In this document: positions 33,805-42,613 of the stretch, one piece after another | Numbering within the stretch: position 1 is the stretch's first letter | Layout of the letters: each line of letters opens with the position of its first letter | Assembly: GCA_024516155.1 (NCBI GenBank) | Contig: JAJJXM010000009.1 | Coordinates: 310,001-374,000 of the forward strand | Reading direction: 5' to 3' | Source of the DNA: Pyronema omphalodes | Lineage: Eukaryota; Ascomycota; Pezizomycetes; Pezizales; Pyronemataceae | Length of the DNA: 64,000 nucleotides | The notes under the pieces: model-generated | Told to the model about the DNA's origin: nothing | Seen by the model: the letters and a program-made list of their open reading frames with translations, nothing else | The model's database searches: none | Position numbers and translations under genes: made by a program

Positions 33805-34830
33805 CTAAGACGAATAACACCTTCCATCAACTCCACACAACGGACTACCAGCCGGACAACACCCGCCCCCAAACTGATGCGGACAACAACTAGATCCCGC
33901 AGCACAACCAAATCCGGGGTTATTGGCGCACTCACTACCATTGAAAGGTTCTGAAGGTCCTTTAGCGACATTTGCACCTGCTGCTCCGATATTTCTGGTT
34001 TCCATAAGTTGAACAGTAGAAGCGGGAGTAGGGGCCGAGGTAGAGGTTGCGACAGTGTCATCGGGAACTGGTACGGAATCGGGAGCTGGGGCTGGAGTGG
34101 CGGGTGTGTTCGTGCCGGCTGAATCTGTTGCGGTTGGATCCGCGGCGGCTCGGGCGTTTATGGTGGGTGGGTCTGTTGCGGCTGGGTCCGCTGCCGCTGG
34201 ATCTGCTGCGGGGGGATCTGTTGCCGCGGGATCTGCTGCGGCTGGGGCGTCTGTTGCGTCTGCTGCAGGAGGGTCTGTTGCGGCTGGATCAGCGGCGGCT
34301 GGGGCATCCGTAGCATCTGCAGCTGGTGGGTCTGCTGCGGGGGGATCTGCTGCGGCTGGGGCGTCTGTTGCGCCTGCTGCAGGAGGGTCTGTTGCGGCGG
34401 GATCTGCTGCGGCTGGAGCATCCGTAGTATCTGCAGCTGGTGGGTCTGTAGCTGGTGGGTCTGTTGCGGCTGGGTCTGCTGCGGCTGGGGCGTCTGTTGC
34501 GCCTGCTGCAGGAGGGTCTGTTGCGGCTGGATCAGCGGCGGCTGGAGCATCCGTAGCATCTGCAGCTGGTGGGTCTGTTGCGGCTGGGTCTGCTGCGGCT
34601 GGGGCATCTGTGGCGCCTGCGGCGGGTGGTACCGCAGGTGGGTCTGCCGTAGGAAAAAAGACTGGGTCAGCTGAGGAAGGGTTAGGAGGCTGTGCGACTG
34701 AAGTAGGATCCGTAGCCGTAGGAGGCGGTGAAGGAGGAGCCGCAGAAGTATCCTGTGGAATCGGTCTAGGGGCAGCATTGATGCCTAATGAAAGGGCCAA
34801 TAAAATTAAGGTGGTAGAGGTAAACTTCAT
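33805..34830 (-). CDS. Secreted Ala/Pro/Asp repeat protein with Cys-rich C-terminus
   Basis: A 341-residue protein, probably exported. Residues 1-19 form a signal peptide (MKFTSTTLILLALSLGINA). A disordered Pro/Ser region leads into about 200 residues of tandem repeat built from DAPAAADPAATDPPAA units. The last 43 residues are a compact Cys module with eight cysteines, spacing C-x7-C-x5-CC-x7-CC-x6-C-x5-C (GFGCAAGSSCC, FGGGCCPAG, GRCYSS). This layout suits a wall-associated or secreted protein whose repeat is a stalk and whose Cys module is the functional head. I do not recognise the module as a named family; the paired CC recalls granulin-like or small secreted fungal Cys modules. A TATAAAG lies 125 nt upstream. 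The promoter and signal peptide are shared with the truncated gene at 37290-37928. The opposite strand is open throughout because of repeat composition and is not considered a gene. Confidence 0.7.
   Translation of the reverse strand: MKFTSTTLILLALSLGINAAPRPIPQDTSAAPPSPPPTATDPTSVAQPPNPSSADPVFFPTADPPAVPPAAGATDAPAAADPAATDPPAADATDAPAAADPAATDPPAAGATDAPAAADPAATDPPATDPPAADTTDAPAAADPAATDPPAAGATDAPAAADPPAADPPAADATDAPAAADPAATDPPAADATDAPAAADPAATDPPAADPAAADPAATDPPTINARAAADPTATDSAGTNTPATPAPAPDSVPVPDDTVATSTSAPTPASTVQLMETRNIGAAGANVAKGPSEPFNGSECANNPGFGCAAGSSCCPHQFGGGCCPAGSPLCGVDGRCYSS
34150..34620 (-). repeat. In-frame minisatellite of the secreted protein gene
   Basis: Nearly identical units of about 45-60 nt encode DAPAAADPAATDPPAA variants, with higher-order copies (for example around 34240-34320 and 34500-34580) that are almost identical. 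Confidence 0.85.
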
Positions 34831-37019
34831 GATGAAAACTGATCTACTTTTTTGGTTGTGTGTGCTTCTGATATGTGTGTATGTAAAGAATAGTGGAGAA
34901 AACGAACTGTTCTCGATGCCTACAATATTGGCGAAAGGTCGGATTGAGCTGGCACTTTATACTTTCTTTCTTCAATTGTTAATAAAATATAGGTACTTTT
35001 TAAATGGGCTTTGCCTTGGTAGAAGAACTTGTGTTCATACAAGTCATAAGCCTACTTTGAAAGCCACCAAACGGCTGAATAAATAACAAACTATAAAATT
35101 TTTAGACTGGCTAAAGCAGTAGTCATTGAGAACATTTCAGCAATTCATGGCGTTTCCATAAGGTATAAAAAATATCGGTCATCTTTGAACCAATGAATAG
35201 GCCTGCAGCCGGCAAAAATGGTAGTTTTCGGATTTAACAGCGATGCGGCTATACGTGTCGACCGAGTAGTCATGGTGGTACAGTTAGGATAATTGAGTGT
35301 TACCATGCAAGAACATTATTCAAGTTCAGCAATTCAGCTCAGACAAATACCTTGAGATAGCAAGCTTTCTTATCCACTCAATACTCAGATAGACGTAAAA
35401 TCTTCTTGTGGATTGGTCAGACAATCACCACTGTGAACTTAAGGCACCAGGCCGCGCGTTCAATGTGCTGTCAAGATGTCTAAAACTCTGTGGTTTAAGA
35501 TACAAGATTTTTTGTTGTTTCGTAAGAGCTTGTGTATGAGGAAATACAATAGACAAATGATCTTTTTACATTCGCAGAAAGTATAAGAAACTTCGATGGC
35601 GAAGTTAAGTACTTGATGTTGTGAATCGGCGGCGAGAAAGCATGTCCGTCCGCGGCACCATACCGTCGACGTAAGTGTAGGAATGATGACTATCGGGCTG
35701 GAGGCTGAGGTTCATAGATTGTGAAAAGATTGAAGCTGTAGTTCTAGACGCAGATAAGCTAACCGCAAAGCGCATGGAAATTCAATTTTACTCTAAGCGG
35801 TAGTGAATAAGCGGTCAGTCCTAGCCTGGCGTAATTGTTTTTCTTCCCAAATGTGGCATGGCGGAGACAGTAGTCTAATGCCAAGAGGAAATATTTACAC
35901 CGGATTACGATCTTGGGCTTCTTCATTAATTCAATTATGCGTTGATCAGCGAGGCCCTAAAGCCCATGTAGGACTACCATCTTGGGCATGGTTTGCCTTT
36001 TTGCCAAGTTCTAAACCTAAACCCGCTGCCTCAAATGGCGGGGCAAACTCAATTTCAGCCCATTCCCTACTCCACTCTGGTCACGTCACACATGACAAAA
36101 AGCATGACAATTCCGTAGAAATCCATATCTTCAGCCTCAAAATAAGTTCCAATCACAAGGTATCACCTTCACATCCTCTAGGCCTCCCAATATCACCATT
36201 CCCATATACCTCATATCAAGATGATAGCTGTTATCCCTAATTCCATCAGTCTGTTTACGCATGCATGAATATTTCTTTTCAAACCACTGCAGATTACAAA
36301 AACTTCATCGTTTCAGAGATATCCTTTTCCATTTCACTCTCCGGTGATTGCTCTTCAAACCAGCCTCAAGATATCAACCCAGCACAAACGGTCATCAAAA
36401 CAAGGCAAATATCTCGTCTGCTCCTGAAAAAGATTAAAATTTTCTTACCCCTCCATATCTAGAGGGCTTCGATATCCCCCTTATGCAGCAATAACCGCAG
36501 AAACCAGCGCCACCGTCTTCCTCCAATACCTTTCCTTCAGCCAGCTCCATTAACTTTCATCTTCCCTCAGCCCCTCCTTATCTTGTTTGGAATAGTTACA
36601 AGATCATAGAAAGTCGTTTTCTTTCATGCGTACTTCTATAGGGGTTTGAGTAGATACAGACGGAACTTGGAAGTGACACCATGCGCAGCCCATAAACCGT
36701 GAACGTGCGTAGGAAGTTTTAACCGAGGCTTTTTTTTGTTTTTTCTTTCAACAGTCAGCTAACGCAAATCATTGACGATCCTTGGATATCAACGAAACAA
36801 GTGCCATTATCATTGAGAGCAGGACTTTATTCCAATGACCGTAACATCCGTGACTTTTCACATTTTCAGCACTAGAATTTGTGTTGATAACGATAATTAC
36901 TCAAAGTAGTTGACGCGTAGTTCACATGAGATGCGCAGTATGTAGGTGATATATGGTTTCACGAACCTCAAAAATTCAATTTTTTTCGAACATCCAAAAA
37001 ATAAAAAATGCTTTTCCTC
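34831..37019. other. Second duplication unit: promoter and non-coding flanks
   Basis: 34831-35445 matches 37929-38840 in pieces: the promoter, then GTGTTCATACAAG, AAAAAATATCGG.CATCTTTGA and TTCTTGTGGATTGGTCAGA. 36655-37019 matches 38830-39165. Between them, 35445-36655 has no counterpart in the other unit; it has one weak open frame (35803-36240) without recognisable features. Confidence 0.65.
34955..34961 (-). promoter_or_regulatory. TATA box of the secreted repeat protein gene
   Basis: TATAAAG on the minus strand about 125 nt before the ATG at 34830. It is conserved at the equivalent place (38057-38063) before the truncated copy. Confidence 0.5.
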
Positions 37020-37290
37020 TTGGTATCATGATTTTCGTCCTCCTGGGATCACTCATGTTTCTACCGCCTATCATTCCCATCGTATTGCCCCCTCCAATCA
37101 TCACCTCCTTGTTTTAATCTTCCACCACTATCACTCCCTTCATGGACTCCTCTAGAGCCACTAAATCTACTGGTTTTGCGTCTTTTTCGACTGTTTTCTC
37201 CCCCCCCCCCACCCTAACTCTTTTAACCTCCTCACCTGTTTCGAAGAATATTCTTTGACTTCTCCCTGGGATCAATGATCACAAGCTTTT
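37020..37290 (-). pseudogene. Relic of the CWC27 3' end
   Basis: Homologous to the terminal part of CWC27 (39165-39425). The minus strand still reads KLVIIDPREKSKNILRNR and then stops, where intact CWC27 reads ELVVIDPREKSKEILGKR and continues into a Gly/Arg tail. Nucleotide identity continues through the CWC27 stop region into its 3' flank. The copy has no start and several stops. It begins exactly where the truncated secreted gene ends, marking the tandem-duplication junction. Confidence 0.85.
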
Positions 37291-37928
37291 CATGCTTGCT
37301 CGGCCGGATCTGCTGCTGCAGGGTCGGCAGTAGCAAGATCGGTAGCGGGAGCACCAAGATCTGGAACATCGATAGCAGGAGCGTCAAGAGCGGGAGTGTC
37401 AAGAGCAGGAGTAGCAGGAGTGCCGAGAGCGGGAATGTCGGGAGCGGGAACATTGGGAGCGGCAACAGGAGCGGCAACAGGAGCGGCAACAGGAGCGTCT
37501 ACGAAGTCTGTAAAAGTCGGATTCGCCATAGGGTTTATCGTAGCAGGGACATTTGCGGCGTCTGCAATAGCTGTATCCACAGCGGGGTTTATCATAGCAG
37601 GAGCATCTGCGGCGTCTGTAAGAGCTGTATCCGCAGCGGGGTTTATCGCAACAGGGACATCTGCGGCGTCTGTAAGGGTTGTACCCGCACCGGGGTTTAT
37701 CGCAGCAGGGACATTTACGGGGCCTGTAAGAGCTGGATTTGCCAATGGGTTCGTAGGAGTAATGATGCCACCCACTACAGGAACATCAACTGGTACGTTT
37801 GGGACGAGGTCTGTGAAAGGCAGTAGAGCAGCAAGGAGTGCAGTATCCACCTGTGGAGCCGGTATGGGGGCAGCGTTGATACCGAGCGAAAGGGCGAGCA
37901 AAAAAAAGGTTGTAGAGGTCGACATCAT
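37290..37928 (-). CDS. Truncated paralogue of the secreted repeat protein
   Basis: A 212-residue protein starting MMSTSTTFFLLALSLGINAA; its signal peptide is nearly identical to that of the gene at 33805-34830. The mature part is low complexity (TDAAD, AINPAADTALTDAAD, VAAP and PALD units) and ends TADPAAADPAEQA. It lacks the eight-Cys C-terminal module. Its TGA lies on the junction where DNA matching the secreted gene gives way to DNA matching the CWC27 3' end, so the last codons and stop come from the duplication joint. The promoter with TATAAAA (38057-38063) is intact, so it may still be expressed as a short secreted repeat peptide. Alternatively it is a decaying pseudogene. The origin is well supported; functionality is uncertain. 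Confidence 0.55.
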   Translation of the reverse strand: MMSTSTTFFLLALSLGINAAPIPAPQVDTALLAALLPFTDLVPNVPVDVPVVGGIITPTNPLANPALTGPVNVPAAINPGAGTTLTDAADVPVAINPAADTALTDAADAPAMINPAVDTAIADAANVPATINPMANPTFTDFVDAPVAAPVAAPVAAPNVPAPDIPALGTPATPALDTPALDAPAIDVPDLGAPATDLATADPAAADPAEQA

Positions 37929-39197
37929 GATGACAAGAGATCGATCGATTTTTTTGATTGATTCTGCTTCCGATTTCTGCGTACGTAAACAATAGTGGAA
38001 AAGCGGGACTGATTCCGATGTCTACAATATTCAGAAAGGATCGGATGGAGCTGATGTTTTATACTTTTTTTTTTCTTCAAATGTTAAATATTAATATAGG
38101 TACGTGATGTATAGGCCTCGTCTACGGCGGAAGAATTTGTGTTCATACAAGGCCTAAGGCTATTCCGTAAGCCACTGTACGGCCGAAGAAATAACAAAAT
38201 ATAGAACTCCAGGCTAGCCTAGCTAAAAGCGGTGGTCATTGAGAAAATTTCAGCGATTTTAGGCGTTACCATGCGGGACAAAAAATATCGACCATCTTTA
38301 AGCCAGTGAATAAGCTTTCATGCGGCACGAAGTGGTGTTTCTCGGAATTGATAGCTGTGTGACTAGACGTTTCGACCGAGTAGACATGGTAGTACAGTAA
38401 GGCTGGTTATATTTTTTTAACCTCTTATGAAAGCTTGAAACTGTGATGTTATGGCGTGGGTAAAGAAGCAGATAACTAATAGGAACCCCGGCATTACCCC
38501 AAGGTCTCACTAGGCTCTGTCTCAGTACATATTAGGGCATGGGGCTTGTAACCCCAATCTCTCCATGCTCAAACTCCACCCCGCGTCACTTGTCCAAGTG
38601 CCCCGCTTGCACAAGGGCACCGCGCCTGACTACACCATTTTTAACAATCTTCCTGCCTTTGTTTCCCCCACAAGGCTTCTTGAATGTCATAATGTAAGAA
38701 CATTGCCCAAGTGTGGTAGTTCGGCTCGAAAAAAATAACTTGAGAAAATACGCTTCCTCGTCCACTAATTTCCAGATGCACATAGGACCTTCTTGTGGAT
38801 TGGTCAGAGAAGTAGCCGCAGGTTGGGGCTGAGACAAACGGAAGTGACGCCATGCGCAGCCTATAAATCGTGGATATGCGCAGAAATAATTTTTTTACAT
38901 TTAGCTAACGTAAATTATTGATGGGCCTAGAACATTAGCAAACGAGGGTGGTTCTCATTGAAAACAAGAACCGGTCGGCATTGTCGTAATATCCATTGCT
39001 TTTTATTGTTTTCCTTTTGGAATTTGTGACTATAATAGTAATTACCCAAAAGAGCAAATTCGTAGTTCACATGAAATGCGTAGTATATAAAGGTAATGCG
39101 GTCTCGTAAACCTCGTTAATTAAATTCCTATACATCCAAAAACTTGCTTCCCCTCTTGATATCATCATTCACATCATCCATGGGACCACTCATGCTT
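37929..39197. other. First duplication unit: promoter and CWC27 3' flank
   Basis: Non-coding. It holds the promoter of the truncated secreted gene (37929-38420), a stretch of about 270 nt (38420-38690) absent from the second unit, and the 3' flank of CWC27 (38700-39197). No independent gene seen. Confidence 0.6.
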
Positions 39198-40914
39198 CTA
39201 CCGCCTACCCCTCCCACCATCTTGCCTGCCCCCATCACCACCACCTCGTTCTGACCTTCCACCCCTGTCACCCCCTTCGCGGCCTCCTCTAAAGCCACCA
39301 GGTCCACCGGGCCTATCTCTTCTCTCGCCTCTCGCCTCTACACCCTCTCCTCCTCCTCTCCTCTTTCCAAGAATCTCCTTTGACTTCTCCCTAGGATCAA
39401 TGACCACCAGCTCCTCGTTTTTCTTTTTCCATGTCAAATCCTTGCCCAGTCTATCCTTCTCAAAACTGAGGGTATGGCTCCAAAGATCCTCTGTGACAGC
39501 ACCATCTCCCTCGTCCTCCTCTTGTAAATCCCACTTGCTACAACTCTGGCAGTTAGGAATGAAGTGAAGATCACACAGTGATGCCTCTGTGTCCTCTTCG
39601 ACTTCCCCGTCCTCCTTGCCTTTTTCTTTCAATTCGGTAGGTTCGGCTGCTGCAGTTGTGGTAGTAGGAGCTGCGGTGGCGAGCTTTTCCTTGAATTTCA
39701 TAAGAGCTAGGAAGGAGTCTTCGTCATCAGCACCCTTCCGACGTTTGCGACCCTGCACTGATGTGGGCGGCAGCATATCCCTTTGCAGAGCTAACAAAGA
39801 CTTCTTTTTACCCTTGTCAACCGCAGTGGAGGCAACAGGAGGTGGTGATTCAGAACGACGAAGGGACTTTTTGAGAGCAGCAATTTGAGCATTGGTAGAT
39901 TGTAGAAGTAGCTCCGATCTCGACGGTGGTGGAGGGGGCGTACGTGAGTTGCTTCGGCTTCGGCTGCGGATAGGTTCCTTTGCAGGCTTCGACTTTTTAG
40001 GTACAGGTGTGGGTGCATCCTCCATGATCTGCTCTTTCTCTTCGATCTTCGCAATAGGTTCCGGCGCTGGCTCTTTGGGGGTTTCCGGTCGTGAACGAGC
40101 TGGTCCGGCGTCGACTACTAGTCGGGCGTCGAACTTCGGCTTCTTCTTCACTGGCATTGGCGCAGCACCATCCTCGTCCTCATCTCCCATGAACGATAGT
40201 AGCTGCTTCCCAACCTTCTTCTTTGCACCCTTTTTCTTCCCGGTGTCCTGGTCCATTACTTCTGCCTTTCTCTTTTCTCTCGGCTTAATATCATCATATG
40301 GGTTGACCAGTACCTCCGCTCCCGTTACTTTTGGCGGAAAAAGTGGCCTCTCTCCATTCTCTGCAAGTTCAAGCTCACTCATACGCACTAGGTTGTATAT
40401 CGTATCTCCCACAATCTTTCCAAATAACGTATTTTTGTTGTTGAGCTCCTTTGTATCTCCCAGCGTCAAAAAGAACTGACTCCCGTTGTCATCCTTCCGG
40501 CCACTGTTTGCCATTCCCAATAAACCACGCCGGTTATATCTGATTCGAGGATGAAATTCGTCGGCGAATGTTCCGGTGGGATAGATTGAGTCGCCTCCAT
40601 GACCAGTACCTGTGGGGTCACCACCTTGGAGGATGAAGCCGGGGACGAGACGATGGAAGATTGTGTTGGTATAGTAGCCATCGTAGCAGAGTTGTAAAAA
40701 GTTACGGACGGTGAGAGGGCATTCCTTGCCCCAAAGTTCGAGCTCTAAATCTCCATAGTTTGTTTTGAGAAGAACTTTCGCACTGGAGAAGTGGTTAGCT
40801 GGGTGAGTTGGGGCTGGACCGGCAGCTACAGAGGAAGATGGTGAATGAGTGTTATGCGGTAATTTCGAGGAGAACGTACTTTGTTTGTGGTTCCAACGCG
40901 TAGAGTTGCGCCAT
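39198..40914 (-). CDS. CWC27: Cwc27, spliceosomal cyclophilin
   Basis: Cwc27 is a cyclophilin-fold component of the activated spliceosome, recruited with Cwc22 and other NTC-related factors. A 35-nt first exon (40914-40880) encoding MAQLYALEPQT is joined to 40782-39198 across a 97-nt intron. Of several AGs, only the one after GCTAACCACTTCTCCAG keeps frame, giving LEPQTNAKVLLKT, the family's signature start; total 539 residues. The cyclophilin domain spans about 12-180 and has FHRLVPGFILQGGDPTGTG and GSQFFLTL. The tryptophan that marks cyclosporin-sensitive enzymes is replaced (TKELNNKNTLFG), as I recall for human CWC27, so isomerase activity is doubtful. Then come basic/acidic linkers, a CDLHFIPNCQSC motif, the conserved VIDPREKSKEIL and a Gly/Arg-rich tail. 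Its 3' end was copied into the neighbouring duplication. Confidence 0.95.
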
Positions 40915-42613
40915 TGTAGTGAAAGAGAATTTGTGGCGGAAAGTGCGGGTGTTGTGGCCGAGCTGTTTTCGCCGTTTGCTGCGCGGGTCGTGTCGCGCGC
41001 TGATGATTTTGGACGTTCAACGCGCTTGCTTCCCCTTAGCGGGCCAAGAAGTTAGTATCGAGTCTAGAGCAAATACATCATCGCGTGTCATTCCTCCAGA
41101 TTAGATCTGATCTGATAGATAACCGCGTGTCACCTCGACATCCCTGCACTTCATGCTCGTCTCCTTACCAGCCTATGTACCCGACATCATCGCCCAGCTT
41201 CAATCTAGCGAGTGACAACTGTGATTGATAGAAGACCAAGCCATCGTTACCGATCTATCGCCGACAAACCTGCCAAATGCATAAAAGACGCATCTATGTA
41301 TTAAGTGCTGGTCGGCTTCCCCGCTTTTTTACAGGACCACCATAATCAAGCCCAGATACGCCCCGGGAATGGCTACATACATACAGGCTTCGCAGAAAAG
41401 CGGCTAAAATCGGTCGCATCGATGCAGACGGTTGCGCCAATACTACATAGAGACATCACAGGATCAATCTCGCAAGATTCCTATATCGTTCCTCAAACCA
41501 GAAAACGGCGTTCAAGGCGGGTGATACGGTTTTCGGTATCGACTTTCGCCCGGATATGGGCCGTTTAACCCGGCGATATGAAGCTGCGTGTGAGGGGAAT
41601 ACTGCAATTGAGCAGTCCCGTGAAGATTATCTTGTATTCCAATTTTGGGAAGCTGGAACAGCTAGTCTTGTGCGGAATTGAACAACAGCTTCAGGATCAT
41701 CTGAAATGATCGAATTCTGTCCATCCATTTATCCACCCGGTCGACCTTCCGACGCCGGCGTCTACCTGGTGCACCGACACTGGGGCAACCCAAAACTAAA
41801 TCCTAGTCCGGTCATCGGGAGATTTTTGTTTCGGGAGGGGAGAGCTATGAGCTCATCGAGGTCGAAGTTGTGGGTGCATGACTGATTGTTTCATGAAAGC
41901 CATTGACAACACAGGACATGGTGATATTAGTCTCTTCTCGCTACCACTTCATCACCGATTCTTTTTTCTGCCTCCCCTTTTTTATTTTTTTATTTTTTCA
42001 ATTGATGGCTCTTCTTTTTTTCTTCCAATATCTCATGTCTGCCAAATCTGTTGGCGCAGGATGAGCTCACATCCACTACGGTCCCCCACCACACCCATGC
42101 ATCCACACCACGTCGTCGTCTTCTCTTCGTGCTACTGTGTTGCGCACCACGTCTCCGCAACCGCATAAGACAACCTGGTACCCCTGCTGAATCTTGCCAA
42201 TGAAAGCAGGCAGCGTGTCGCTGCTGTGTTTCGCAAGCAAAGAGGAGCTTCTGAAAATCGATTTGTTGGGCGGCATGCCAGCGTGATCTACTTCGTTTAA
42301 AGCCAACAGCGTGCCCACACCATCAACCACTTTCACAAATCATTACTTAGCTCCAGCAATCGTCATCTGTTTGTCTAAAAACGCAGGGAGAACAGCTATC
42401 GATGGATGGTGGCATCTGACGAACCCGAGACAAAAGAAGCAGTGTACATTTACGGTTACTATTGTTATTTGGATTGTGTCCGAAGACGTTTTCTACCCTA
42501 TCATCAGTTTTGTACCTTCGTCATAACATCAATTGAAGAAGAGGTCGAAGAGCAAGAAAAAAGAAGAATCGAAGAATCGAAGAAGCACAGAAATATCTCT
42601 CCATATTACCATC
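40915..42613. other. Divergent intergenic region CWC27 / 42614 gene
   Basis: No gene seen. It carries the promoters of CWC27 (minus) and the seven-exon gene (plus). Short open frames within it have no recognisable motif. Confidence 0.55.

Noticed and set aside
34055..35086. 343-codon open frame antisense to the secreted repeat protein
   Set aside because: It arises from the G/C-biased tandem repeat, which is open on both strands. The minus strand has a signal peptide, a Cys module and a TATA box.
35803..36240. 145-codon frame in the unit-specific 1.2-kb segment
   Set aside because: No signal peptide, motif or promoter; its start is a TTG rather than an ATG; absent from the duplicate.
37020..37290. 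RIP (repeat-induced point mutation) in the CWC27 relic
   Set aside because: Differences from CWC27 are mostly C-to-T and G-to-A, but many are in CpC or CpT rather than CpA contexts. Ordinary drift without constraint explains them as well. An alignment with RIP indices would decide.
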